The notes below the pieces were generated by a model, which did no database searches, was not told the DNA's origin, and saw only the letters and a program-made list of their open reading frames with translations. Positions 45,471 through 54,583 of a stretch of DNA of 64,000 nucleotides are shown here, in pieces. The stretch comes from Lyngbya aestuarii BL J (GTDB lineage: Bacteria > Cyanobacteriota > Cyanobacteriia > Cyanobacteriales > Microcoleaceae): assembly GCF_000478195.2 (NCBI RefSeq), contig NZ_AUZM01000003.1, positions 62,001-126,000 on the forward strand, in the 5' to 3' direction. How positions within the stretch are numbered: the stretch's first letter is position 1; each line of letters starts with the position of its first letter. The position numbers and the translations under genes are program-made.

Positions 45471-46736
45471 TCATCTTCTGACTCCGGCTTGAACTTTAAA
45501 ATACCAATACAAGTTTGCCACTGTCATGTGAGAAGCCTGTTGTAAATTAGCAGAAACGAGGCTTTTAAATCCCGCATTTTTTGCGTGTTCACTCACATAA
45601 CGTTCCGACTCTCGCCGCAATTCTGGGTTCATTAAAAATAAAAGTTGATCATGTAAAGATGCTGAATGAGATTTGGTCTTTAACTCTTGATAATATTGGT
45701 ATTCAGGCGGTTCTGTAACGGTAACTAATTCTGTCTCTGAAGTTTCGGGAGATTCTTGAAAATCTGCACTTTCTAATAGTTTTAAATCTTCGGGTGGTAA
45801 ACTCATCATCCAATCTATTTGATTTTCCCACGCTGACAACGCCGCTAAATCATGGTTGTAAATATGAGTCAATTCGGGGAATATAAAGTCTAATTCTTCT
45901 TCTGTTTGGCAAGATTTTATTACTTCTAACGCATCTTGACGAATTTTTTCTTGTAAGTCTGAAACGGATTGTTTTAACGCTTTGGGTTCATTTTGTAGTT
46001 GATAGGTGAGACAAATGGTTTGTTCTATCGCCCAAGCACATTCGTGTCTTCGCAGTTTTCCGGGTGCGGAAGTTTCTGATAATAAATGGGGACTATTGTA
46101 AATCGCCAACGCTTCTCCGAGGGTTTGACGGGCGTTAGAAAGTTCTACTTTTCTCGCGTCTAAATCTTCGATAGTCGTGGCTGTTTTCATTAATTTTGTC
46201 GCTTGAATAAACCGTGAATAGGCTTTGAGATATTCGAGGCGATGCTGTTCAAATTTGATATCTTCCGCGACTTTATCCAAATGTTGAACAATTTCAACGC
46301 CCTGGCTTCTTAAGGCTTGTTTGAGGTCAAGAAAACCGCCCCGGAGTTCTAATTTTAATTGTTTAACATCTTCTCGTAATTTAAAGGTTTGCCATAAATT
46401 AACGGCCGAAAGTACAGCCGTCGCCGCCACACCCACGCCGATAAATGCTGTTGTTGCTTGCAAGACTCCCAAGCCCGATTTAATAACGTTTAATTGTCCT
46501 AATACTTGTTGATTTTGGTACATTTGTCCTAACGCTAAAGGAATCTGGGCTGGAGTTCCACCAATTAGAGGCGATAAAGAAGCACCGTTAAAAACTGCAC
46601 CTTTTGCCATTTCTACAAATTGACCCGTAGCGGGATCTCGTACTAATGGCAAAACTTGACCTGTACTTGTGGTGACTTGAAGCAGTTTACCTGCGGCTAA
46701 AAGAGCTTGACTTCCTGCACTGAAGATGTATTCCAT
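45471..46736 (-). CDS. Unrecognised membrane/coiled-coil protein
   Basis: 421 residues that I do not recognise. Residues about 1-80 are polar with a VLPLVRDPATGQFVEMAKG segment. Residues about 80-112 form a hydrophobic helix (VLQATTAFIGVGVAATAVLS). A long amphipathic helix or coiled coil follows (LREDVKQLKLELRGGFLDL, VAEDIKFEQHRLEYLKAYS). The remainder is mainly alpha-helical, with an acidic linker near residue 330. There is no signal peptide. It is transcribed divergently from the dynamin-like GTPase gene, with a palindrome between, which suggests joint control. One membrane helix followed by a coiled coil could anchor or gate the GTPase; that is inference. Confidence 0.65.
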   Translation of the reverse strand: MEYIFSAGSQALLAAGKLLQVTTSTGQVLPLVRDPATGQFVEMAKGAVFNGASLSPLIGGTPAQIPLALGQMYQNQQVLGQLNVIKSGLGVLQATTAFIGVGVAATAVLSAVNLWQTFKLREDVKQLKLELRGGFLDLKQALRSQGVEIVQHLDKVAEDIKFEQHRLEYLKAYSRFIQATKLMKTATTIEDLDARKVELSNARQTLGEALAIYNSPHLLSETSAPGKLRRHECAWAIEQTICLTYQLQNEPKALKQSVSDLQEKIRQDALEVIKSCQTEEELDFIFPELTHIYNHDLAALSAWENQIDWMMSLPPEDLKLLESADFQESPETSETELVTVTEPPEYQYYQELKTKSHSASLHDQLLFLMNPELRRESERYVSEHAKNAGFKSLVSANLQQASHMTVANLYWYFKVQAGVRR

Positions 46737-46893
46737 GATTGTTAACTTTTTTATTGAAGAATGACCCTGCTTTCTAATCGAATGATATACTATTTTCGTG
46801 TAGAAGCATTATTCTCATTCTACTCTAACTCGAATTGTAGTGAATCAATAAAAATTGATTTGTTAGTTAGTTTTCACTAGAGAAATTTCATCT

Positions 46894-46907
46894 CCGTATT
46901 TTTACGG
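46894..46907. promoter_or_regulatory. Palindrome CCGTATTTTTACGG between the divergent pair
   Basis: Perfect 5-bp arms CCGTA/TACGG, extended on the left by TCT to match the TCTCCGTA motif seen upstream of the subtilase. It lies about 53 bp before the GTPase ATG and about 158 bp before the partner's start. Confidence 0.5.
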
Positions 46908-46959
46908 AAGTTCTCAATAAAAACCTATCAATCACTAAAATATAGGAGATTGACGACTC

Positions 46960-49581
46960 ATGGATTTATCATTAATTACCGCTGATACCGTCGATTTACT
47001 GTCTCGCATTACCGGACTTAAACTTCGTGAAAAAGATCTCAGTCCTCCCGTTGTGTTTCTCGCCGCTTTAGTCTCCGTTTTGTTGGGTGTTATATTCGTC
47101 GATCAACAAGTCACCCAAGAGGAAGTACAGCGACTGAAAATTACTCTCCGTCAGTTTATTCCACCATCGGGAAATGTTAGCGAGTTGGTGAAATTAATGG
47201 TAAAAGGAGTTCGTCAACAAAAGGTTTATCAAAATCCTAATGATTTGTCGTTGCTGACTGCTTCTTTTTCGGAATCGGAAAAGTTGTTATTGATTGGCTT
47301 GGGTTATGAAATGTCAGCAGCAGATGGAGATATGGATGAACGAGAGAAGAAATATTTAGAAATTTTGGCGAATCACTTGAGACTTGAACCGCAATATTTA
47401 AACGTATTAGAATCGGCGTTTAGTAATCCCGCTTCTGTAGATAAGGAATATTTAGAAAAAGTCAGATTTTTACTCGATCCGGTTTGGTTTCACGATTTAG
47501 ATAGCGTGTTTGTGAAAGCGGCGAGTCAAATGTTAGCGGTTCTTCCGGTTGTTTCCGAAAAGAAAAAAAGTCAACAGCATCGCACGATTTCCTATGAGGC
47601 GTTACAAGCCTTTCAAGAATGCAAACGCCAGCTTGATCGAAAATGTGTTGATATTGAGAAAATTGTACAGGATTGTACGGAGAGAGAGTTTCTTCAGGCG
47701 TCTTTAATAGAGGAAATTGGCAAAGTTTCTAAAAAGCTACAGTCTCAACGTTTTCGAGTTGCGGTTGTGGGTGAATTTAGTCAAGGAAAGTCAACGATTT
47801 TAAATGCTTTACTGGGTGAAGAAATCCAACCCGTTCGAGATATTCCCTGTAGCGGAACGGTAACGGTTTTGAGATATGGAGAACAAAAACGGGTGATTTG
47901 TTGTTACAAAGATAAACGACAAGAAGAAATCCCGTTAGAACAGTATCAAGAAAAAGCGGCGATTTCCGAAGAAGCTGCATTGGGAAATATTACCGAAGGA
48001 TTGGCGAATTCTGAAGTTAGTAAAATTAGCGAAATTATTTTTGAGCATCCTAACTTAGAGTTGTGTCGATATGGGGTTGAAATTGTTGATTCTCCGGGGT
48101 TGAACGAACATCCAGAACGAACGGAAATCACTCAACAACTGCTAAAAGATACGGATGTTGTTATTTTTGTAACGAATGCTTCCCGTCCTCTCACACAGGG
48201 AGAACGAGAGTTACTGGAAAGTCTGAAAAATCAACTCAATGGCAATGAACAGGAACCCGCCAATAATTTGTTTATGTTGGTGAATTTCTGGGATTTACTT
48301 CGCAGCGAAAACAGTCGTCAGCAGGTACAAAAACGGATAGAAAATTTGGTGATGGCGCAAAATCCCATCATTGGCGGAGAAAACCGAATTCATTTTATTT
48401 CTGCACAAGCAACCCTCGATGCTATTTTAGCGGGAACGGAGAATGAGTATCTACAAAGTTTTTCTCATTTTACCCAATCTATAGAAAAGTTTCTGACTGA
48501 GGAACGAGGAATTTTGGAGGTTAAGAAAGCAACGACAGAAGTTAATCAATTAATTCGGTCTGGGTTAGAAGGTTTGCATCAAGCCGAGAATCTTTTAGAA
48601 GGAAAACTACAACTAAGTGAGGCTGGAAAGACAGAAATTATTGAACAAATGGGAGAAATCAGTGGACGGGATGTAAAAATAAAAGTTATAGCAGACCAAG
48701 AAGTAGAAGATGTGATTGATGATGCTGTTGAATATTGGAATCAATGGGTTGAAAAATTGGATGTGCGGATTTTTGAAGCAAGTGATCGATGGGATTCTAA
48801 CTATTCAGCCTTTGAGGATAAAAAAAAGTTGATCGCAGACTATGGAGATAAATTTACAGCTTCTCTTTCAAAAGAACTTGAGCAGTGGGTCAAAACATTA
48901 GAAGAAAATATTTTGACTGATCGGCTGAAAGATTTAAACGGATTTATTCAAGATGAGCTTGAAGAAATCAGAAGTAATTTAACTAGATTAGATAGTCGGC
49001 TTGATACAAATGTTGGCAATCAATTTACCTCAACTTTGATCGGAAATCTGAATGCTAATGAATTAGGAATTAATCCAGCACTTGGTTCTAACAATAATGA
49101 AGAAGGGGGATTTAATTTGTTTGGTGGTTTGGGAACAGGCGGATTAACAGTCGGCGCTCTACTGGCATTTACAGGAATAGGATTTCTTCCCATACTGATA
49201 GCTGGAGGGATAGCCGCAGCAATTGGATCTTTTTTATTTGGTGGGCCAAGTGAAGAGGAAATTCATGCTCAGGTTAAGCAAGAAGTTTGTGAGGCAGGTT
49301 TGAACAACTTTTATGAGTCTCAAGAAGAAATTTTTGACAAGATTTGTGCTAACATTCAATCAATGTATAATACCCGAGTTGAATTGGCAAGTGATTTAAT
49401 TAAACAGGCGATTTCACTGTGCGAAAATCTACTAGAACAGCAACAAAAAGTTTATCAAGAATCTGTTCAACAGCGCCAACAAGAGCAAGCTTGGATACAA
49501 CAACAGCGTCAACGACTAGAACAAGTTCGACAGGAAATAGAAGCCATTGTTCGAGAAGTTAACCCAGTTAGCAATCAATAA
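46960..49581 (+). CDS. TerB-like/dynamin-family GTPase
   Basis: 873 residues. An N-terminal membrane-like helix lies at about 28-47 (VVFLAALVSVLLGVIFV). A TerB-like module at about 100-140 follows (LIGLGYEMSAADGDMDEREKKYLE). The dynamin-type GTPase has the P-loop GEFSQGKS at 271-278, switch Thr in CSGTVTVLR, and G3 DSPGLNE at 377. G4 is unusual: MLVNFWD instead of (N/T)KxD. Long helices follow. A hydrophobic hairpin at about 727-757 (GGLTVGALLAFTGIGFLPIL) could insert into membrane. Bacterial dynamin-like proteins remodel or repair membranes, and some act against phage. AGGAG lies about 11 nt before the ATG. No phage or toxin gene adjoins. Confidence 0.85.
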   Translation: MDLSLITADTVDLLSRITGLKLREKDLSPPVVFLAALVSVLLGVIFVDQQVTQEEVQRLKITLRQFIPPSGNVSELVKLMVKGVRQQKVYQNPNDLSLLTASFSESEKLLLIGLGYEMSAADGDMDEREKKYLEILANHLRLEPQYLNVLESAFSNPASVDKEYLEKVRFLLDPVWFHDLDSVFVKAASQMLAVLPVVSEKKKSQQHRTISYEALQAFQECKRQLDRKCVDIEKIVQDCTEREFLQASLIEEIGKVSKKLQSQRFRVAVVGEFSQGKSTILNALLGEEIQPVRDIPCSGTVTVLRYGEQKRVICCYKDKRQEEIPLEQYQEKAAISEEAALGNITEGLANSEVSKISEIIFEHPNLELCRYGVEIVDSPGLNEHPERTEITQQLLKDTDVVIFVTNASRPLTQGERELLESLKNQLNGNEQEPANNLFMLVNFWDLLRSENSRQQVQKRIENLVMAQNPIIGGENRIHFISAQATLDAILAGTENEYLQSFSHFTQSIEKFLTEERGILEVKKATTEVNQLIRSGLEGLHQAENLLEGKLQLSEAGKTEIIEQMGEISGRDVKIKVIADQEVEDVIDDAVEYWNQWVEKLDVRIFEASDRWDSNYSAFEDKKKLIADYGDKFTASLSKELEQWVKTLEENILTDRLKDLNGFIQDELEEIRSNLTRLDSRLDTNVGNQFTSTLIGNLNANELGINPALGSNNNEEGGFNLFGGLGTGGLTVGALLAFTGIGFLPILIAGGIAAAIGSFLFGGPSEEEIHAQVKQEVCEAGLNNFYESQEEIFDKICANIQSMYNTRVELASDLIKQAISLCENLLEQQQKVYQESVQQRQQEQAWIQQQRQRLEQVRQEIEAIVREVNPVSNQ

Positions 49582-49606
49582 AATTGTAGGAGGGGTTGGC
49601 GAAGTG

Positions 49607-49661
49607 TTTGATGGGCGTTTGATGGGCGTTTGATGGGCGTTTGATGGGCGTTTGATGGGCG
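49607..49661. repeat. 11-bp tandem repeat (TTTGATGGGCG)5
   Basis: Five perfect copies end directly in the GGGCGCA hairpin of the next element, as if the array grew from the hairpin's edge. Confidence 0.95.
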
Positions 49662-49684
49662 CATTGCCATGCGCCCCTACGGGG
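49657..49684. repeat. Dispersed hairpin GGGCGCATTGCCATGCGCCC
   Basis: Perfect 7-bp stem GGGCGCA/TGCGCCC with loop TTGCCA, followed by CTACGGGG. This resembles a repeat commonly found in cyanobacteria. Its CTACGGGG part supplies the stop codon (TAG on the minus strand) and last codons of the hybrid kinase gene. Confidence 0.7.
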
Positions 49685-52600
49685 AACGTTTTACTTCCAG
49701 TTTTAAAGCAGCTTTTACCCATCCAAACTCTGCGGTAACTTTATCATAAATTGTGGTAATATCTTCTGATAAAGGAACGCCTTTTTCTAAGGTTTCACGG
49801 GCTTTCAGTTCTAACTGTTCGCAGAATTCAAAGAGTGTTAAAGCGCCCAAGGTTCCGCTAATTGATTTGAGAGAATGGGCGGCGGGTTTGAGTTGTTCCG
49901 CATCTAGGTTTGTAATCGCTGATTCTATTTTTTCTAACAATTCTGGAGTGGTTTCTAAATAGGCTTCAACAGCTTCTTCTAAAGCTTCAATTTCTCGTAA
50001 ACTCTCAATCACATTCGGATCAAGGACAACCAATTTTTCACGGGGAGAAGTCGCCACTTGAGTCGAAAAATCTTGGTTTTGTTTGGCTTCATTTGTTAAC
50101 TGAACAGCCTCAGAAACGACACTATCGATATTATTATTTAAAACAGCTTGATTAATCGGTTGACATTGTTTCAAAACAGAAACTAGCTGTTCCATTCTAA
50201 TCGGTTTACTGATATAATCATCCATACCTGCGGCAATACAATCATTGCGATCGCTTTCCATTGCATTAGCAGTTACCGCAATAATTCGGGGACGTTCAGA
50301 GGTATCTTTTTTGCGATCGCCATAGAGTTTTTTAATCTGTCGCGCCGCTTCCAAGCCATCCATTTCCGGCATTTGCATATCCATCAAAACCACGTCATAA
50401 GATTGGCGTCGTAATGCTTCTAATACTTCTAAACCGTTCCCGGCAACATCCGCCCGATATCCCATCCGTTGTAAGATTTGCAAAGCGACTTTTTGGTTAA
50501 CCAAATGATCTTCAGCCAGTAGAATTTTTAAGGGTAATGTCTTAGCGAGTAAGGGAATATCTTTATTAAGTTTCAACCGATTTTTATCGACTAAATGAAC
50601 TTCTAGCGATTCTCCACCTAAAATATTCATCAATACATTATAAAGCTGAGATTGTTTAATCGGCTTATTTAAACAAGCAGAAAAATCATAAAGTTGGGCG
50701 CGATCAATACTTTGCCTTCCCATCGAAGTTAACAAAACCAAAGGAACTCTTTTATAAGGTGACAGCTTGCGAATTTCTTTAGCCAAAGATAACCCATCAA
50801 AATCAGGCATTTGCATTTCTAACAACGCCATATCAAACGGTTCACCCTGACGCAAAATATTTAAGGCTTCTAATCCATTTGCGGCGGTTTTTGCTAGCAT
50901 TCCCCAAGCTTGAGTTTGTAGAGTCAAAACTTGGCGATTTGTGGCATTGTTATCAACAATTAATAACCGTTTTCCGGTTAACTCTGGCGTTTTACCCCAC
51001 TCTTTTTTGAGATGAGAACAAGATTCTACAACAATGGTAAAATAAAAGGTTGAACCGACTGCTTTATTGGGAATAAAAGATTTAGACGTTTGTGAAACTT
51101 GATCAATTTTTACAGGATCAGGTAAGGGGCGATTACCTATAGAATTTGTCATTGAAGGTGTAAAATCAGCAGGCGGTTCACCTGCTATCGTTTTGTGACT
51201 TTCTACCCACATTTGCCCGCCCATCATTTCAGCAAGTCGTTTGCTAATTACTAATCCTAAACCCGTTCCGCCATATTGCCGACTGGTGGAAGAATCCACC
51301 TGACTAAAGGATTTAAACAAACGATTCATGCGTGCGGGTGGAATGCCAATTCCGGTATCTCTCACTGCAAATTGAATCTGATAACGGTTGGGTTTAGTTG
51401 TCGTTTCTGTAGAATTTTTGTCTGAGTTATCGTCTAAGTTATCCTCAGAAGCAATAGGCTTTAAAGAAACAGCTTTTAGAGAAATAACCACTTCTCCGGT
51501 TTCTGTAAATTTAACCGCATTGCTGAGAAGATTTACTAAAATTTGTCGGAGTCGCGCCCCATCTCCAATCACTTTAGAAGGCGTTAAAGGATCAATTAAA
51601 TAAGCAAGTTCAATATTCTTACTCACTGCTTTTGTCGCGAGTAAATCCAACGATTCTTCAATGCAAGTTCGCAAGTCAAAGGGATGTTGTTCTAACTCCA
51701 GTTTTCCCGATTCTATTTTCGAGAAATCCAAAATATCATTGATCAATGAAAGCAACGCATCGCTACTACTCCGAATCGTTTCTACATAATCTTGTTGAGT
51801 AGAGGTGAGGTGAGTATCTAACAATAACCCCGTCATCCCAATTACCGCATTCATGGGAGTGCGAATTTCGTGACTCATGGTGGCTAAAAACTCACTTTTC
51901 GCTTTAGTTGCAGCCAGGGCTTCATCTCGCGCTTTCGCTAAATCTTGGGCGGTTTGTTGACGTTCAAGTTCACTTCCTATCCATTGGGCCATTAACTTTA
52001 ATAGTTCCCGATCAACTGCTTTAAAAGGTTCTGTTTTTGTTTGCTGACTCCAAAAACATAAAATTCCATAAACTTTATTCTCAACAATCACCGGAATGCC
52101 CATATAAGCTTCAATTTTAAATGGTGTTGAAGTTGAACAGGGTAAACCCGAAAATTGTAGGGATTCAAAATAAAGGGGTTTTTTCGATTTGGCTGTCATC
52201 AAACACAAACTATCTGTCAACTCAAAAACTTTTCCTTTCTGAATCTCTGGATAGGGACACATAGCAGCCATGATTTCCAGTTTATATTGATTTTGAGTAG
52301 GATTAATATCTTCTAAACGAGAGAGTAACCCCACTTCTAAACCAAACTTATAACAACCCACTTTTAAAATTCGACGAAGACGTTCTTGAAAATTTATCTC
52401 TCGGGCGGATGTTATCTGATATAATGCTCGAATAGAAGCTTCACTATCTTGGAGTTGTTGTTCGCGTTGTTTGCGATCGCTAATATCTCGGGAAACACCA
52501 ATAATTTCTTGTGAATCTTCATTTTCAGAAGTTCTAATCGCGCTACTGGTGGTTTCAAACCAAATATAATTCCCGTTTTTGTGACGAATACGATAAGTTA

Positions 52601-53921
52601 TGGTGTAAGTTACATTTTGACGCAATACAAAAAAATGAGCTTTCACTAAAGCATTCAGATCCCGAGGATGAAGAAAATCAGCAGCAGTACAATTAATTAA
52701 TTCTTCGGGTTCATATCCGAGTAAAACTCGACAAGCGGGTGAAGCATAAAGAATGATTCCATCAACCGAATGGCGAGTAATCATATCGGTTGAATGTTCG
52801 GCTAATAAACGATAACGTTCTTCTTGTTCTAGGCGATCACAATCAGCATCTTCTAGGGCGCGAAGCATTTGGTTAATGGTTTCAGCTAAATTCCCCAGTT
52901 CATCTTCTCCCGATACCGATATTTGTAGAGATAAGTCACCACTGCTGCTAATATGACTCACTTGATTGTTTAAATCAGATATACGGAATAATACCAATCG
53001 TTCTAAAACAAAGAGAGTAATTCCCCCTAAGATTGCACCGACAAACAAAACTGCTAGAATTAAGTGATATTGACTATCTTGGGCTGCTTTAGAGAAGATT
53101 CGCTTAACTTTTACTTCAAGTTTTAAAGCATTTTTTCCTTGAATATCTCGCAGAACTGTATATCCCTCTAATATTGAATAATTTAGCGATTCAACCCAAA
53201 TATTTTCTGATTTTTCTGAAGGAAATATTTCGGAACTCCAAGGTTTGATCTGGAGAGATAATTGACTCCTTTGGGCAATATCCGGAACTAAGCGGTTTAA
53301 ATTATGTCCTAATAGAACAACACCTTGAATATTTGAAGAATCAGAGGTAAAAATAGGTTGGGCTGCAATTAACCAATTGCTTTCTGGTAAAGTTAAAAGA
53401 CCCGAACTTCCAGGGGTAAAAATTGAAGAATAAGAACTGTTTTTTTCTGCTAAACTAGAAGACAACAAAAAGTTAGATTGGGAAATTTTCTGACTATTTT
53501 CACTCAAAAATCTGCTAAGTCTGAAAGAGTCGGAGGTCAGATAGTCTTGAAACCCTTCAGAAATAGGGATTTCTCGCTGACGAGTTGGATCAAATCCTCT
53601 GCTGAAAACAACTTTCCCTTCCGCATTCACTAAGACGAATAAATCAACGGGTGTTCGTTGCCAATCTACCTCTATAGAATTGGAGGAATTGACAATCGCA
53701 GCAATATTGAGGGACTGGGCTTGATCTTGGGCTAGTTTTTCTAAGTTTACGGATTCTTGGTGTAAAGCATTCACCGCCCGCATGAACTCTTGATGTACAG
53801 ACTCCACTTCTAGGCGATGAAAGTTATTATGCAGGACAATTGATGCTGTGACATAGAGTGCCACAAGGAGACTTGATAGGGCTGCACCGATAATTAATAG
53901 GGTTTTCTTACGCAATTTCAT
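49677..53921 (-). CDS. Hybrid sensor histidine kinase (HAMP-PAS-GAF-HK-REC-REC-HPt)
   Basis: 1414 residues. Transmembrane helices lie at about 9-30 and 285-310 around a periplasmic sensor, followed by HAMP (about 310-360), PAS (about 370-490, NCTAADFLHPRDL), GAF (about 505-655) and HisKA (FLATMSHEIRTPMNA, His684). The HATPase carries DTGIGIPP and GGTGLGLVIS. REC1 has Glu1035 (LLEMQMP) in place of the phospho-accepting Asp. REC2 has Asp1181 (VVLMDMQMP). The C-terminal HPt has AAHSLKSISG. This phosphorelay layout matches BarA/ArcB-like kinases. The stop codon falls within a dispersed repeat, so the natural C-terminus may have been trimmed. No output regulator adjoins. Confidence 0.92.
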   Translation of the reverse strand: MKLRKKTLLIIGAALSSLLVALYVTASIVLHNNFHRLEVESVHQEFMRAVNALHQESVNLEKLAQDQAQSLNIAAIVNSSNSIEVDWQRTPVDLFVLVNAEGKVVFSRGFDPTRQREIPISEGFQDYLTSDSFRLSRFLSENSQKISQSNFLLSSSLAEKNSSYSSIFTPGSSGLLTLPESNWLIAAQPIFTSDSSNIQGVVLLGHNLNRLVPDIAQRSQLSLQIKPWSSEIFPSEKSENIWVESLNYSILEGYTVLRDIQGKNALKLEVKVKRIFSKAAQDSQYHLILAVLFVGAILGGITLFVLERLVLFRISDLNNQVSHISSSGDLSLQISVSGEDELGNLAETINQMLRALEDADCDRLEQEERYRLLAEHSTDMITRHSVDGIILYASPACRVLLGYEPEELINCTAADFLHPRDLNALVKAHFFVLRQNVTYTITYRIRHKNGNYIWFETTSSAIRTSENEDSQEIIGVSRDISDRKQREQQLQDSEASIRALYQITSAREINFQERLRRILKVGCYKFGLEVGLLSRLEDINPTQNQYKLEIMAAMCPYPEIQKGKVFELTDSLCLMTAKSKKPLYFESLQFSGLPCSTSTPFKIEAYMGIPVIVENKVYGILCFWSQQTKTEPFKAVDRELLKLMAQWIGSELERQQTAQDLAKARDEALAATKAKSEFLATMSHEIRTPMNAVIGMTGLLLDTHLTSTQQDYVETIRSSSDALLSLINDILDFSKIESGKLELEQHPFDLRTCIEESLDLLATKAVSKNIELAYLIDPLTPSKVIGDGARLRQILVNLLSNAVKFTETGEVVISLKAVSLKPIASEDNLDDNSDKNSTETTTKPNRYQIQFAVRDTGIGIPPARMNRLFKSFSQVDSSTSRQYGGTGLGLVISKRLAEMMGGQMWVESHKTIAGEPPADFTPSMTNSIGNRPLPDPVKIDQVSQTSKSFIPNKAVGSTFYFTIVVESCSHLKKEWGKTPELTGKRLLIVDNNATNRQVLTLQTQAWGMLAKTAANGLEALNILRQGEPFDMALLEMQMPDFDGLSLAKEIRKLSPYKRVPLVLLTSMGRQSIDRAQLYDFSACLNKPIKQSQLYNVLMNILGGESLEVHLVDKNRLKLNKDIPLLAKTLPLKILLAEDHLVNQKVALQILQRMGYRADVAGNGLEVLEALRRQSYDVVLMDMQMPEMDGLEAARQIKKLYGDRKKDTSERPRIIAVTANAMESDRNDCIAAGMDDYISKPIRMEQLVSVLKQCQPINQAVLNNNIDSVVSEAVQLTNEAKQNQDFSTQVATSPREKLVVLDPNVIESLREIEALEEAVEAYLETTPELLEKIESAITNLDAEQLKPAAHSLKSISGTLGALTLFEFCEQLELKARETLEKGVPLSEDITTIYDKVTAEFGWVKAALKLEVKRSP

Positions 53922-54583
53922 GGGATATTCCTTAGTGGTGCGACTGAGTGACTCGCATCAATACACCTGCACCCAACTGATGGAGGGGAATCTCCAACCA
54001 TGGCATCTCAATCAACCGTAATCGTTTGCTGGTGACATTACCTCATCTTTTTGAGAGGTTGGTTGATGTCTCATCTCGATTTTAACTTGAATACTCCAAA
54101 CCCTTCCAATCTCTCGGTCTTGATCACCGCAGAATAGCAGAAAATAGCCATTGAAAGTCACAGATAAAATCTTGTAAAATCTTCTACTCTTTGAATTTAG
54201 ATTAAATTCCGTTTGATTTGCTCACGGTTCGGTCATCAAAATTTGATACAATTTTGTCTAATATATAGATATTCAAGTTAGGGTTGTTTGGAGATCACTT
54301 TTCAAGCTTTAACCCTAAATAACGTAATATTAAACTTCAACTCAAAAACACAACTCAAAGTACGAGGTGGTTTGAAGGTGAAGATGATCCCAGATTTTTG
54401 CGGTATTGTTCGATAGAGTTGCCGTAGAACTCAAGGAGAGCGTCCCCTGTAAACGGGGAAAAATGAACAACCTTTTGTGGATCTTAACTCACCTATAGGT
54501 TTTTCAATAAAACTTTAGAGTTGATTCATGTCACAATAGAACACAAGTTGAAGTCATAACGAGTTACTGAGGGGAAGTCAAAT
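53922..54583. other. Divergent spacer, hybrid kinase and flv4
   Basis: 660 bp, AT-rich in its centre. It must contain the flv4 promoter. In Synechocystis the flv4 operon is controlled by CO2, light and an antisense RNA; I could not identify an NdhR-type site or antisense promoter here. The ribosome site is GAGGGGAAG before 54584. Confidence 0.45.
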
